Shown here: one piece after another, positions 24,413-33,715 of the stretch
Numbering within the stretch: the first letter of the stretch is position 1
Layout of the letters: each line of letters begins with the position of its first letter
Assembly: GCA_913045265.1 (NCBI GenBank)
Contig: CAJWQX010000022.1
Span: 1-47,264, forward strand
Source: UBA11889 sp002313255
GTDB taxonomy: Bacteria > Pseudomonadota > Gammaproteobacteria > Pseudomonadales > Azotimanducaceae
Direction of reading: 5' to 3'
DNA: 47,264 nucleotides
Position numbers and translations under genes: made by a program
The notes under the pieces: generated by a model
The model's input: the letters and a program-made list of their open reading frames with translations, nothing else
Told to the model about the DNA's origin: nothing
Databases searched by the model: none

Positions 24413-25291
24413 CTATTGCGTGGAGCGCCAACGTAATGGTTCAGGTGCCCAGGTACCTAAGCGTTCGCTGATGCTTTGATAGAGGCTGGGATCGGCGCCT
24501 TGCCAGCGTAAGTCGTCTAGGTTTTCTTCGAGGGGTACGTTCGTCGCAAGGGTCGCGAGGACACGGTATAACCTGGCCTCGTCGAGATGTTCTTGGAGTG
24601 TTGTCGCGAGTCTCGGTGCCCCCCGAATGGGTACCGCCCAATCGTCACAATTTGGAGGGATCGCCTCTATCGAACCATAGACTGACAGTAGTTTCGCTGC
24701 GGTTTTTGCGCCGAAACCCGGAACGCCCGGGATACCGTCCGCGGAATCGCCTACCAGCGCGAGCCAATCGGGGATGCTCGTCGGGCCGCAACCGTTTCGC
24801 TCACGCACGCCATCTTCATTGATGACGCGGTTGCGAATTCGGTCGACCTGAACAATTTTGGAACCGGTGACACACTGACCGAGATCTTTGTCGGGCGTCA
24901 TCACCCTGACCTGAGTTACTGCCTCTCGCCAGCGATTGGCTGCGGTAGCAAGGGCATCGTCGGCTTCGAAACGATCCATTGACCAAACCACGATGCCTAG
25001 CGCCTCGACAGCCTCTTCGACCAGATCCATTTGCGCGACAAGAGCGGGTTCCATTCCTTCACCGGTTTTGTAGCCGTCAAACAAGTCGTTGCGAAATGAT
25101 TCAATCGGATTATCAAATGCCACCGCGATGTGGGTCGCGTGTTCCCTCGGATCGCTGAAAAGCGCTAGCAGCGAGTCCATAACGCCCAACGTGGCTTTGA
25201 CGTCGGACCCGTCCACAGCCACGCGTTCGGGTCGCCGTGAAAAGTGGGCTCGATAGAGCTCGAAGGTGCCATCGACGACATGAAGACGCAT
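24413..25291 (-). CDS. Stand-alone 5'-3' exonuclease (PolA N-domain/Xni-like)
   Basis: 292 residues equal to the 5'-nuclease domain of DNA polymerase I without polymerase. Metal-binding carboxylates occur in VVDGTFELYR, FEADDALATA, TPDKDLGQ and GDSADGIPGVPGFGAKTAAKLL; the last is the helix-three-turn-helix motif. It probably processes flaps or RNA primers. The extra fingers of a full polymerase are absent and the stop codon is clean, so it is not a truncated polA. The gap to the next gene, divergent, is about 255 bases and shows no further gene. Confidence 0.88.
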   Translation of the reverse strand: MRLHVVDGTFELYRAHFSRRPERVAVDGSDVKATLGVMDSLLALFSDPREHATHIAVAFDNPIESFRNDLFDGYKTGEGMEPALVAQMDLVEEAVEALGIVVWSMDRFEADDALATAANRWREAVTQVRVMTPDKDLGQCVTGSKIVQVDRIRNRVINEDGVRERNGCGPTSIPDWLALVGDSADGIPGVPGFGAKTAAKLLSVYGSIEAIPPNCDDWAVPIRGAPRLATTLQEHLDEARLYRVLATLATNVPLEENLDDLRWQGADPSLYQSISERLGTWAPEPLRWRSTQ

Positions 25292-25546
25292 CAGTGCTTC
25301 CGACTAGTTAGGCCTTTCGGAGGCATCAATTCGATCGCATATTCGTAACGTTGAATGACAGCGTGAGCGGTAATGTCTGGCGTACAAACAAACATGTCCT
25401 AATACGGTAGCATGACATTGTCTCGCCGATCCGGTTCTTGTGCGTTGTCGTTGTGGGCACGACGGGATTAGGACCACGGGTGACGGTAATCCGATGGTGG
25501 ACACCGACCGAGTTATATGACGATTGGCGGGTTGGGGAGTGGACAT

Positions 25547-27151
25547 TTGTCGAGTTTATTGGAAGTAAATAACCTTCACGTGAGCTTCGGTCGCGATCCC
25601 GCGGTTCGCGGAGTTTCTTTCACGATAGATGCTGGCGAAACACTTGCGTTAGTCGGAGAAAGCGGTTCGGGGAAATCCGTGACAGCGCTCTCTGTCCTGC
25701 AGTTGTTGCCATATCCGCTTGCGAATCATCCGGCCGGTAGCATCACCGTCAATGGCGTTGAGGTGATGGGCGCTGACCATCGCGAACTCCTCAAGATACG
25801 AGGGGGCGTAATCAGTATGATTTTCCAAGAACCGATGACGTCGTTGAACCCTCTTCACACGATCGTAAAACAAGTCGGTGAGGCCCTCGTTGTCCATAAG
25901 CGCTTGTCGACTAAGGACGCCAGAAATAGGACGCTCGAGTTGTTGCATCTGGTTGGTCTGCAGGATGCGGAGACGCGGTTGGGCGACTATCCCCATCAGC
26001 TTTCTGGGGGTCAAAGGCAACGTGTAATGATCGCGATGGCGCTAGCCAACGAGCCCAAACTCCTAATCGCCGATGAGCCCACGACGGCTCTTGATGTGAC
26101 CATTCAAGCCCAAATTCTGCAGCTCCTAAATGATCTTCAAAAGGAGATGGGCATGGCGCTGATGCTCATCACTCACGACCTCGGCATCGTTCGCACCATG
26201 GCAGATCGCATTTGTGTGATGACCGAGGGGGAGATCGTCGAACGCGGATCACGCGAGGCCATCTTTGACCGACCGACTCACGAATACACGCGTCATTTAC
26301 TCGCCGCGGAGCCCAAAGGGGAACCTGCCCCCGCAGAGGGTTCCCCGCCGGTGGTAGCGGAAGCCCGCGATTTGACGGTTAATTATCAGGTCAATAAGGG
26401 ATGGTTCGGCAAAAAGTTTTTCAAAGCCGTTGATAGCGTCGATGTCGTTGTACGCGCGGGGCAGACCGTGGGAGTGGTTGGCGAGTCGGGGTCTGGCAAG
26501 ACGACGTTGGGTCTCGCCATGCTGCGGTTGCTGCACAGTGAAGGGCTAGTTCGTTTTAACGGCGAGGACATTCAAAGCACCAAGAGAAAGTCGTTGATCT
26601 CCATGCGTCGAGACATGCAGATTGTTTTTCAGGACCCCTACGGCAGTTTGTCTCCACGCATGACGGTACAAAATATCGTCGAGGAAGGTTTGCGCGTTCA
26701 CGAACCGGACGTCGGGAGTGATCGGCGTCGTACACGAGTCGCTGAAGTGTTAGCCGAGGTGGGTCTTGAAGCCAGGATGATGGACAGGTACCCCCACGAA
26801 TTTTCGGGTGGTCAACGTCAACGAATTTCGATTGCTCGGGCGATGGTGTTGCGACCCAAGTTCGTGGTTTTAGATGAACCCACGTCAGCACTCGATATGT
26901 CCGTTCAGGCTCAGATCGTCGATTTGTTACGGGACCTACAAGAAAAGCACGGGCTTGGTTATTTGTTCGTCAGCCATGACCTTAAAGTTGTCCGCGCCCT
27001 TGCTAACTGGCTGATCGTCATGCGTGAGGGCAAGATTGTGGAACAGGGGCCGGCGCGACAAGTTTTCGAGACCCCAACCACGGATTATGCCCGCGCACTT
27101 TTCGATGCCGCGCTTGATATGCGTGTTAACGAGGAATTCGTCCGACAATAG
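25547..27151 (+). CDS. yejF: ABC transporter double-ATPase protein (YejF-like)
   Basis: 534 residues containing two ABC ATPase domains of the peptide/nickel (Opp/Dpp) class. Each has Walker A (GESGSGKS; GESGSGKT), Q-loop (FQEPMTSLNP; FQDPYGSLSP), signature (LSGGQRQR; FSGGQRQR) and Walker B (LLIADEPTTALD; FVVLDEPTSALD). This fused arrangement is that of YejF, which powers import of peptides such as microcin C. TTG 25547 has GGGGAG seven bases upstream and gives MSSLLEVNNLHVSFG, the usual N-terminus; ATG 25517 is an alternative. No permease or binding-protein genes are in the window, which is unusual. The sugar-lactonase-like gene follows. Confidence 0.9.
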   Translation: MSSLLEVNNLHVSFGRDPAVRGVSFTIDAGETLALVGESGSGKSVTALSVLQLLPYPLANHPAGSITVNGVEVMGADHRELLKIRGGVISMIFQEPMTSLNPLHTIVKQVGEALVVHKRLSTKDARNRTLELLHLVGLQDAETRLGDYPHQLSGGQRQRVMIAMALANEPKLLIADEPTTALDVTIQAQILQLLNDLQKEMGMALMLITHDLGIVRTMADRICVMTEGEIVERGSREAIFDRPTHEYTRHLLAAEPKGEPAPAEGSPPVVAEARDLTVNYQVNKGWFGKKFFKAVDSVDVVVRAGQTVGVVGESGSGKTTLGLAMLRLLHSEGLVRFNGEDIQSTKRKSLISMRRDMQIVFQDPYGSLSPRMTVQNIVEEGLRVHEPDVGSDRRRTRVAEVLAEVGLEARMMDRYPHEFSGGQRQRISIARAMVLRPKFVVLDEPTSALDMSVQAQIVDLLRDLQEKHGLGYLFVSHDLKVVRALANWLIVMREGKIVEQGPARQVFETPTTDYARALFDAALDMRVNEEFVRQ

Positions 27152-27226
27152 TCTGCGTTCATCGGCCTGTTTTCGCGGTTGCCGGCTGCATGCGGCTATG
27201 CCAATGTCACGATCCAGGGGGACGCC

Positions 27227-28081
27227 ATGGAAGAGATAGTACGTGGTTTCGGGTTGGTTGAGGGACCGGTGTGGGATCCCGAACGCGGCCTTTTTTTCAG
27301 CGATGTACACGGCGGTGGAGTCTACCGTTTGAAAGCGGATGGCACCGCGGAAGTGGTCTTTCCGCATCGCAAGGGAATCGGTGGCTTGTGTTTACACACG
27401 GACGGTGGCCTTGTCGTTAGCGGCCGCAACATCGCGTTGAAGAAATTTGATGGCGTTGATGAGACGTACGTCCTTCTGGATCGCGATCCCGAAAAGGACA
27501 ACGTTGGGTACAACGATTTAACGACAGATGCGTCGGGTCGAATTTATGCCGGTTCGCTCGGAAGCGCCGTATTTGACGAGGGCAGTGTACCGAAGCCCGG
27601 CAATCTCTATCTCATCGACTTAGACGGTTCCGTACAAGTGGTGGCGACCGACGTACGTTTAACGAATGGATTGGCTTTCTCCCCGGACGCCTCGACGCTT
27701 TACCATGCGGATTCACGACGCCAGTGCGTCTTTTGTTACCCGGTCAGCAGTGATGGAACGTTGGGCGACAGAAAAGTCTTTATCACCACTGAAACGGGGG
27801 TTCCAGATGGCTTGGCAGTGTCTGAGGACGGGGCGGTCTGGATCGCTCTTGCGGGTGGCTCGGGTGTGGGCGTCTACGGATCCGACGGTGCGCATCGGGA
27901 GACCCTAACGATTCCGGTGCCCATGTGTACAAGCGTTTGTTTTGGGGGCGACGACCTGAGGGATCTTTATGTCGTTTCAGGATCCGACGGTAGCGAAGGA
28001 GAACGCGAAGGGGGTATCTATCGATACCGGAGCGATGTGGCGGGTTTGTCGGTTCCAGCGGCTCGCGTAACGATTCACTGA
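27227..28081 (+). CDS. SMP-30/gluconolactonase family protein
   Basis: 284-residue six-bladed beta-propeller. Metal-site residues of the family are visible: Glu in LVEGPVWD, Asn in VGYNDLT, Asn in TNGLAFSPD and Asp in PDGLAV. Members hydrolyse sugar or other lactones with a divalent metal. AGGGGG ends six bases before ATG 27227. It has no signal peptide. A crotonase gene starts 12 bases downstream with its own AAGGAG, so the two may be one operon; a lactone substrate feeding a CoA pathway is possible but unproven. Confidence 0.88.
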   Translation: MEEIVRGFGLVEGPVWDPERGLFFSDVHGGGVYRLKADGTAEVVFPHRKGIGGLCLHTDGGLVVSGRNIALKKFDGVDETYVLLDRDPEKDNVGYNDLTTDASGRIYAGSLGSAVFDEGSVPKPGNLYLIDLDGSVQVVATDVRLTNGLAFSPDASTLYHADSRRQCVFCYPVSSDGTLGDRKVFITTETGVPDGLAVSEDGAVWIALAGGSGVGVYGSDGAHRETLTIPVPMCTSVCFGGDDLRDLYVVSGSDGSEGEREGGIYRYRSDVAGLSVPAARVTIH

Positions 28082-28093
28082 AGGAGATTGAAC

Positions 28094-28915
28094 ATGTCTC
28101 GAACTGACATCGATACAGGCACTGAAGATTGTTTGGCTTATGAAGCTAATGGTATCGAGGTGATTACCCTCAACCGACCGGAGGCGAGGAATGCACTTAC
28201 CGATGCGATGAAGGATGGAATGGGTATCGCGCTGGATTACGCGGCCCGAAGTCACAGCGTTCGTTCGGTCGTGGTGACGGGAGCGGGTGGCGCGTTTTGC
28301 GCGGGCGGAGACGTCAAGCAGATGGCGGCTGGGCGCGACGAGGTCGGTACCTTAGACGAGCGAATATACGAACAGCGACTCGATCATCGAAAGACAGCGG
28401 GCCGAATATACGCCATGCCGAAACCCGTAATTGCCATGATCCCTGGGCCAGCGGCTGGTGCCGGACTTTCGATCGCCTTGGCTGCTGATATGCGGACTAT
28501 GGCAGTGAGTTCTTTTATTACCACTGCGTTCGCCAGAGTGGGGTTTAGTGGAGATTACGGCGGCACCTGGTTTCTACATCACCTAGTGGGCCCTGGAAAA
28601 GCTCGCGAACTCTATTACCTTTCCGATCGTGTTGGAGCGGAGGAGTGTCTGGCCTTGGGTATCGCCAACCGCGTTTTTGCTGACGAAGAACTGGAAGAAG
28701 CGACTATGACGATGGCGCGTCGGCTTGCCGAAGGGCCGCCGGTTGCATACCGATATATGAAGGAAAACTTTAATCGGGCGGCGATGGGGTCCGAATTAGG
28801 CGAGTGTATGGATATCGAGGCGACCCACCACATCCATACGGGCCTGACGGAAGATCACAAGGAAGCTGCGAAAGCGTTTGTTGAAAAGCGCGAGGTGTCC
28901 TTTAAAGGTATATGA
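28094..28915 (+). CDS. Enoyl-CoA hydratase/isomerase (PaaG-like)
   Basis: 273-residue crotonase-fold protein. The oxyanion-hole segment GAFCAGGDV and PGPAAGAGLSIALAADM are present. The usual hydratase Glu pair is missing; the segment reads FARVGFSGDYGGTWFL with D154 in the place used by PaaG-type 1,2-epoxyphenylacetyl-CoA or enoyl-CoA isomerases, so isomerisation is more likely than hydration. AAGGAG precedes ATG 28094 by seven bases. It closes the short plus-strand run with the SMP-30 gene. Confidence 0.88.
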   Translation: MSRTDIDTGTEDCLAYEANGIEVITLNRPEARNALTDAMKDGMGIALDYAARSHSVRSVVVTGAGGAFCAGGDVKQMAAGRDEVGTLDERIYEQRLDHRKTAGRIYAMPKPVIAMIPGPAAGAGLSIALAADMRTMAVSSFITTAFARVGFSGDYGGTWFLHHLVGPGKARELYYLSDRVGAEECLALGIANRVFADEELEEATMTMARRLAEGPPVAYRYMKENFNRAAMGSELGECMDIEATHHIHTGLTEDHKEAAKAFVEKREVSFKGI

Positions 28916-28946
28916 CGGAATGTTCACGGCGCGTCGCTGATCATCG

Positions 28947-29924
28947 TCACTCGGCGCGCAGCCCTTGCTCCTCTAAATAGGTCTTATTAAAGAGTCGCGA
29001 CTGATACTTGCCTCCGCCATCACAGAGCACGGTCACGACGGTATGCCCAGGTCCGAGCTTACGAGCCACAGCTGCAGCGCCGCAGACATTGATGCCTGTA
29101 CTTGAACCGAGAAACCAGCCTTCGTTACGTAATAAACGATAAACCATGTCGACCATGTCTTGATCTGTGACCTGAAGCGCCCAGTCGATCTTTGCGCCGC
29201 TCAGATTTTCTGTCACCCTGCTGTTGCCGATACCCTCGGTGATCGAGGGTCCTGGACTCATGACGGCTTCGCCGTTGGTAATGTAGTTGTAGAGCGCGCT
29301 CCCCATACAGTCAGAAAGAACCAGCTCTACGGAAGGATTTTGTTCCTTTAGATACTGCGAGACGCCCGCGAGGGTGCCGCCTGTTCCGACCGAACAGACA
29401 AAGGCGTTTACCCGGCCTTCCGTTTGCCGCCAGATTTCAGGTCCGGTTGATTCGTAGTGCGCCAGCCGGTTCGCTGTGTTGTCGAATTGATTCGCCCAGA
29501 CGGCGCCATCGAGGGACTCGGCGAATCGCCCCGCTTGCTTTTGGTAATTCATCTCATCCTTGTACGGTACGGTCGGTACGATGCGTACTTCGGCTCCGAG
29601 GGTTTCTAGAATTTCAACCTTTTCGGGAGACTGATTGTCCGGCATATAAATGATGCACGGATAACCTCGGGCGTTGCATATGTGCGCAATCCCGATACCC
29701 GTATTGCCTGCGGTTCCTTCAACCACGGTGCCGCCCGGTAATAACTTCCCACTCTTTTCTGCTTCCGCGATCATCCACAAAGCGGCACGATCCTTTACCG
29801 ACCCGCCTGGGTTCATAAATTCGGCCTTGCCGAGAATTTCGCAACCGGTCTCATCAGAGAGCGTATTCAGTCGGATGAGCGGTGTATTACCGACCGCTTC
29901 GGCGAAACCATTGCGGGTGTCCAT
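28947..29924 (-). CDS. cysK: Cysteine synthase A
   Basis: 325-residue fold type II PLP enzyme that converts O-acetylserine and sulfide to cysteine. PLP lysine K44 in GGSVKDR, substrate loop GTAGNTG and phosphate loop GTGGTLAG are present. GAAGGA stands upstream of ATG 29924. Cystathionine beta-synthase is less likely as there is no haem or CBS domain. It stands alone between a crotonase gene and a divergent serine hydrolase. Confidence 0.9.
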   Translation of the reverse strand: MDTRNGFAEAVGNTPLIRLNTLSDETGCEILGKAEFMNPGGSVKDRAALWMIAEAEKSGKLLPGGTVVEGTAGNTGIGIAHICNARGYPCIIYMPDNQSPEKVEILETLGAEVRIVPTVPYKDEMNYQKQAGRFAESLDGAVWANQFDNTANRLAHYESTGPEIWRQTEGRVNAFVCSVGTGGTLAGVSQYLKEQNPSVELVLSDCMGSALYNYITNGEAVMSPGPSITEGIGNSRVTENLSGAKIDWALQVTDQDMVDMVYRLLRNEGWFLGSSTGINVCGAAAVARKLGPGHTVVTVLCDGGGKYQSRLFNKTYLEEQGLRAE

Positions 29925-30021
29925 GCATGTCCTTCATACGAGCCCGAACGGCCGATTCTATCACCGGTAAGGGGCTATACTGATCGGTCGGTGCGAACGA
30001 TCGTAGGGGGGATAAGACCAG

Positions 30022-31182
30022 ATGACATCGATTGACGAAAAGATAGCGACGCCTAGCGAATTAGGGATTGATCCACAGAAATTAGAGCTTTTGCGGGAAC
30101 GCGCCCAGCGTGAAGTAGCGGAAGGCATTCTGCCATCAGTCCAGATCGCGATTGCTCGCCACGGTAGCCTCGCGTATTTCGAAACATTTGGTGAAGCCAC
30201 CAACGAAACTCTTTACTGCGTTTTTTCGTCAACCAAAGCGTTTACCTCAGCGGCCGCATGGTTGCTCATGGAATCGGGAGATCTTGATCCGGGCGAGACG
30301 GTGGCAGACATCGTTCCTGAATTCGGTACGAACGGTAAAGAAACCATTACGGTAGACCAACTTTTTTTGCATACGGCAGGGTTTCCCCATGCTCCGTTTC
30401 GACCAACGGATTGGAATGATCGAAATGTGCGACTTTCGCGCTTTTCTACGTGGCGACTCAATTCGGCACCTGGGGAACGCTTCGAATACCACCCGACCTC
30501 ATCGATGTGGGTAATAGCAGAGATCATCGAACGAAAAAGCGGGATCGATTTTCCAACTTTCGTTCGGCGGAAGATTATTGAACCGTTAGATCTTGCAGAT
30601 TGTTATGTCGGGTTACCTGATGCAGAAAATTACCGGGTGGCTCCCCAGATGCATGTGGGAGACGTGATGACTAGTGAGGATTACGCGAAATTGGGTATGC
30701 CCGAACCTCCCGTCACGGAGGTTACTGAGGACGCCATCCTAAGTTTCGATCGCCCTGATATCCGTGCGGTGGGAGTCCCCGGAGGAGGCGGCATCATGAC
30801 AGCGGCAGCTCTGGCACTGTTCTATCAAGGGTTGATGCACGGCGGTCGGGTAGACGGACCGGTCGTTTGGCAAGACGAAACTCTTTCGATGGCTCGAACG
30901 GTGATTAGTGGGGACTACCGTGACATGCTGTTTGATCGGCCCGTCAATCGAGCGATGGGGATCGTGGTAGCCGGTGATGACGCGCGAAATTTTCGAGGAT
31001 TCGGACATTTGAATTCGGAGCTCGCTTTTGGTCACGGCGGGGCCGGTGGTCAAATTGCTTGGGCGGACCCTGCCACGGGTATTTCACTCGGCTACTGTAC
31101 GAATGGACACGACCGGAATCCCATGCGTCTCGGCCGTCGGGGCGTCAGTATTTCCAATAAAGCCGCCGACTTATGTGGTTAG
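30022..31182 (+). CDS. Class C beta-lactamase-type serine hydrolase
   Basis: 386 residues of the penicillin-binding/beta-lactamase class C family. Catalytic motif S69-S-T-K72 (SxxK), Y156 in FEYHPTS in the YxN position (Tyr-His-Pro, so the third residue is changed) and a HGGAGG segment in place of KTG. No signal peptide is visible, so it is probably cytoplasmic and an esterase or amidase (EstB-like), not a resistance beta-lactamase. A G-rich ribosome binding site (GGGGGG) precedes ATG 30022 by about 10 bases. It converges with a phytanoyl-CoA dioxygenase gene. Confidence 0.88.
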   Translation: MTSIDEKIATPSELGIDPQKLELLRERAQREVAEGILPSVQIAIARHGSLAYFETFGEATNETLYCVFSSTKAFTSAAAWLLMESGDLDPGETVADIVPEFGTNGKETITVDQLFLHTAGFPHAPFRPTDWNDRNVRLSRFSTWRLNSAPGERFEYHPTSSMWVIAEIIERKSGIDFPTFVRRKIIEPLDLADCYVGLPDAENYRVAPQMHVGDVMTSEDYAKLGMPEPPVTEVTEDAILSFDRPDIRAVGVPGGGGIMTAAALALFYQGLMHGGRVDGPVVWQDETLSMARTVISGDYRDMLFDRPVNRAMGIVVAGDDARNFRGFGHLNSELAFGHGGAGGQIAWADPATGISLGYCTNGHDRNPMRLGRRGVSISNKAADLCG

Positions 31183-31199
31183 CGCACAGATCGATTTTG

Positions 31200-32054
31200 T
31201 TAACCGTTGCAAATAATCTCGGACTGATCGAGGGGGACATAAAAGTAGGAGCCCGGACGAAAGTCGTAACCAAGATCCCCGATTAACCGGAGTTGCCGCG
31301 GGGTGCATCGGTTTTTGATTTGGGGCGTCACCTCGAAATCGTATTGGCGAAGGAAAAGCTGGCAATAGTTATACAGCAGGGTTTTTCGTGGCTTATCAGA
31401 GCGATTCCGAGAAGGACCATGCCACAACGCATGTGGAAAGAGAAAGCAGTCGCCGGCTTTGCCGGTTAACTGAGCTGCCCCTGGAGAATAGGGGGTGACC
31501 GGAGGGTTTGCGTCAAAAGGGAAAGGACGCATATGGCTCCCAGGAAAAACGGTCAGATTGCCTGAGTCGGGTTCTTCTACATCCGTCAGTAAATACATTG
31601 CTTTCATTGCCAGTGGCAGACTGGTTTCAGTAACTCGGATGCGACGCAGTCCCTCACCGCCATCCGTATGTGTGTATCCCGGAAATTTGTCTGTCGACGC
31701 CCGAACAATCGCCTGGGTCATGCTGAGAAGAATATTCGGCCCCATGATATCGACGACAAGATCGAACACAGGATTACGGTCGAGTAGATCGACAAATGCC
31801 GATCCGTAAGGCAGCAGATCGCGTCGGTCCATGAAACCGTCTGGGTCAAGATCGTCTGCGTGCGGAAGCCAACCGTAGTGACCGATGGGCATTGTTGGAT
31901 CCCGCACGGGCTCCCAACCGGGTTCTTGTCGGATACGATCGAGTTCGTTGCTGAAGAACGTGACCTCATCGTTGCTGAGTATTTGTTCGAGCTTCAGATA
32001 ACCGTCGACGTGCCAGCTCGCACGTTGTTGCTCGGTTAGTTTTTCCAACGTCAT
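31200..32054 (-). CDS. Phytanoyl-CoA dioxygenase family protein
   Basis: 284-residue Fe(II)/2-oxoglutarate dioxygenase. Iron ligands: HTD in YTHTDGG and the distal His in HALWHGPS; the arginine in RSDKPRKTLLYNY fits the 2-oxoglutarate site. PhyH proteins hydroxylate fatty acyl-CoAs or small molecules such as ectoine or aminophosphonates; the substrate is not readable. No signal peptide. It lies alone and diverges from the exported M20 gene. Confidence 0.9.
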   Translation of the reverse strand: MTLEKLTEQQRASWHVDGYLKLEQILSNDEVTFFSNELDRIRQEPGWEPVRDPTMPIGHYGWLPHADDLDPDGFMDRRDLLPYGSAFVDLLDRNPVFDLVVDIMGPNILLSMTQAIVRASTDKFPGYTHTDGGEGLRRIRVTETSLPLAMKAMYLLTDVEEPDSGNLTVFPGSHMRPFPFDANPPVTPYSPGAAQLTGKAGDCFLFPHALWHGPSRNRSDKPRKTLLYNYCQLFLRQYDFEVTPQIKNRCTPRQLRLIGDLGYDFRPGSYFYVPLDQSEIICNG

Positions 32055-32191
32055 AAACCTAATCCACTTGTTAATCTGATCATAACGCTGATTTACCCGA
32101 ATCGCTTTAGCGTTGGTTGTGTCAACGGATCGTTAGGTGGATTGGGTTAGGGGCATCGGCTATTCCGTGATTTTGGTATGTTAGTTGCTAT

Positions 32192-32210
32192 CCCGCGAAG
32201 AACGCGCGGG
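32192..32210 (+). repeat. Strong GC hairpin in the leader of the M20 gene
   Basis: CCCGCG (32192-32197) pairs with CGCGGG (32205-32210) across a seven-base loop AAGAACG. It lies 81 bases before the TTG start of the amidohydrolase gene. No T-run follows, so it is not a terminator; it may be an mRNA structure or an operator. Confidence 0.35.
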
Positions 32211-32290
32211 TGGGACGGGCTGAAGCGATTCGTTACGGCGCGATTCCGGGTAGGGCATCGGTCACGACCGGGATCGGAGGGAGAATAACA

Positions 32291-33715
32291 TTGCGCAATT
32301 GGCGACTTGGGCTAGTGATGTCGGTATGGATGGCAGGTGCTATCTCGTATGCCGAGTTGACGACAATCGAGGAAATCCTTGATGGTCAGAGACCAGCGGT
32401 GGTCGAAGTCGCTGACGCGCTTTGGTATGCAGCGGAACTCGGTTACCTAGAGAATGCGAGTTCGATGGTGTTAGGTGACTATCTAACATCTAACGGGTTT
32501 TCGATTGAACGTCAAAGTGCCGGATTGCCGACCGCATTTGTGGCGTCGGCGGGTCGTGGAAGCCCTGTAATTGGGATTCTTGCAGAGTTCGACGCGTTGC
32601 CGGGGATGTCGCAAGCAGCGGTTCCCGAGCGGGAAGCCGTTGTCGAGAAAGCGGCCGGCCATGCATGTGGACATAACCTTTTCGGCGCCGCGTCTGTTGC
32701 TGCTGCCGTAGGGCTTGCGAAATCGCTTCAGACGGAGGGGCGGTCGGGAACCGTGCGGGTATACGGGACCCCCGCCGAAGAAGGTGGATCCGGAAAGGTC
32801 TACATGACACGAGCGGGCTTGTTTGACGACGTTGACGTAGTACTGCATTGGCACCCAGGCGATCGCAATAATGCCTCTCCGGAAAGTACGACAGCGAATA
32901 AGTCGGGTCGCTTTGAATTTCATGGTGTCGCTTCGCATGCGGCTGGTTCGCCGGAGCGCGGGCGGTCGGCATTAGACGGAGTCGAAGCCATGAATCACAT
33001 GGTTAATATGATGCGGGAGCATGTACCGTCGCAGGCTCGTATCCATTACATCATCACGGACGGTGGCGCCGCGCCGAACATAGTTCCCGAGTTCGCTGAA
33101 TCCTATTACTACGTGCGTCACCCAAAGCCGGAACAGGTGGTGCTATTGTTTGAACGTGTCGTTGCAGCGGCTCGTGGTGCTGCTCTCGGCACAGGCACTC
33201 AGATGAATTACGAAGTGATGCATGGGAATTATCCGGTTTTACGCAACGACGTTCTTGCCCGCGTGTTGGATCGACATATGCGCACGCTTGGGGGAATCGA
33301 ATACAGTGGATCGGAACGAAAGTTTGCGGATACGCTATACACATCGCTTATCGGACCGTCTCTTAAAATTGGCAGCCAGCGCGAAATTCAGCCGTTCCGG
33401 TTTCGTCAGAAAATGGGATCGACGGATGTTGGCGATGTCAGCTGGTCGGTGCCGACGGCCGGTTTTTCAACAGCGACTTGGGTTCCCGGAACGCCATCTC
33501 ATAGTTGGCAGGCGGTTGCCGCGAGTGGAATGAGTATTGGGCACAAGGGAATGATGTTAGCGGCAAAGGTGATCGCCTTGAGCGGTGACGAGCTCTTCCG
33601 AGATCCCAGTTTGATCCGATCTGCCCGAGCAGAATTCGTTAAGAATCGTGGCGTTGATTTCGACTACCAACCGTTGTTAGGTGATCGCGAACCGCCGCTT
33701 GATTACCGAAAATGA
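32291..33715 (+). CDS. Exported M20 family amidohydrolase (AbgB-like)
   Basis: 474 residues. The N-terminus MRNWRLGLVMSVWMAGAISYAE is a signal peptide, so the enzyme acts in the periplasm. M20D metal-site motifs: HACGHN (124-129), Glu pair in GTPAEEGGSG (163-164), a metal-side His in HWHPGD and the dimerisation HAAGSPERGRSALDGV. AbgB-type members hydrolyse aminobenzoyl-glutamate or other N-acyl amino acids. The TTG start at 32291 has GGGAGA six bases upstream; the open frame to 32210 would mask the signal peptide. Its stop overlaps the next gene's ATG as ATGA. Confidence 0.88.
   Translation: MRNWRLGLVMSVWMAGAISYAELTTIEEILDGQRPAVVEVADALWYAAELGYLENASSMVLGDYLTSNGFSIERQSAGLPTAFVASAGRGSPVIGILAEFDALPGMSQAAVPEREAVVEKAAGHACGHNLFGAASVAAAVGLAKSLQTEGRSGTVRVYGTPAEEGGSGKVYMTRAGLFDDVDVVLHWHPGDRNNASPESTTANKSGRFEFHGVASHAAGSPERGRSALDGVEAMNHMVNMMREHVPSQARIHYIITDGGAAPNIVPEFAESYYYVRHPKPEQVVLLFERVVAAARGAALGTGTQMNYEVMHGNYPVLRNDVLARVLDRHMRTLGGIEYSGSERKFADTLYTSLIGPSLKIGSQREIQPFRFRQKMGSTDVGDVSWSVPTAGFSTATWVPGTPSHSWQAVAASGMSIGHKGMMLAAKVIALSGDELFRDPSLIRSARAEFVKNRGVDFDYQPLLGDREPPLDYRK

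Noticed and set aside
24413..25291. Truncated polA
   Set aside because: The frame ends cleanly after the 5'-nuclease domain and no polymerase remains are visible; stand-alone 5' nucleases of this size exist.
25304..25546. 80-codon minus-strand frame in the exonuclease/yejF gap
   Set aside because: No ribosome binding site, composition rich in Arg/Ser/His/Thr without a fold signature; it overlaps the yejF start region.
30022..31182. Antibiotic-resistance beta-lactamase
   Set aside because: SxxK is present, but there is no signal peptide, YxN is changed and KTG is replaced; an esterase-type hydrolase is more likely.
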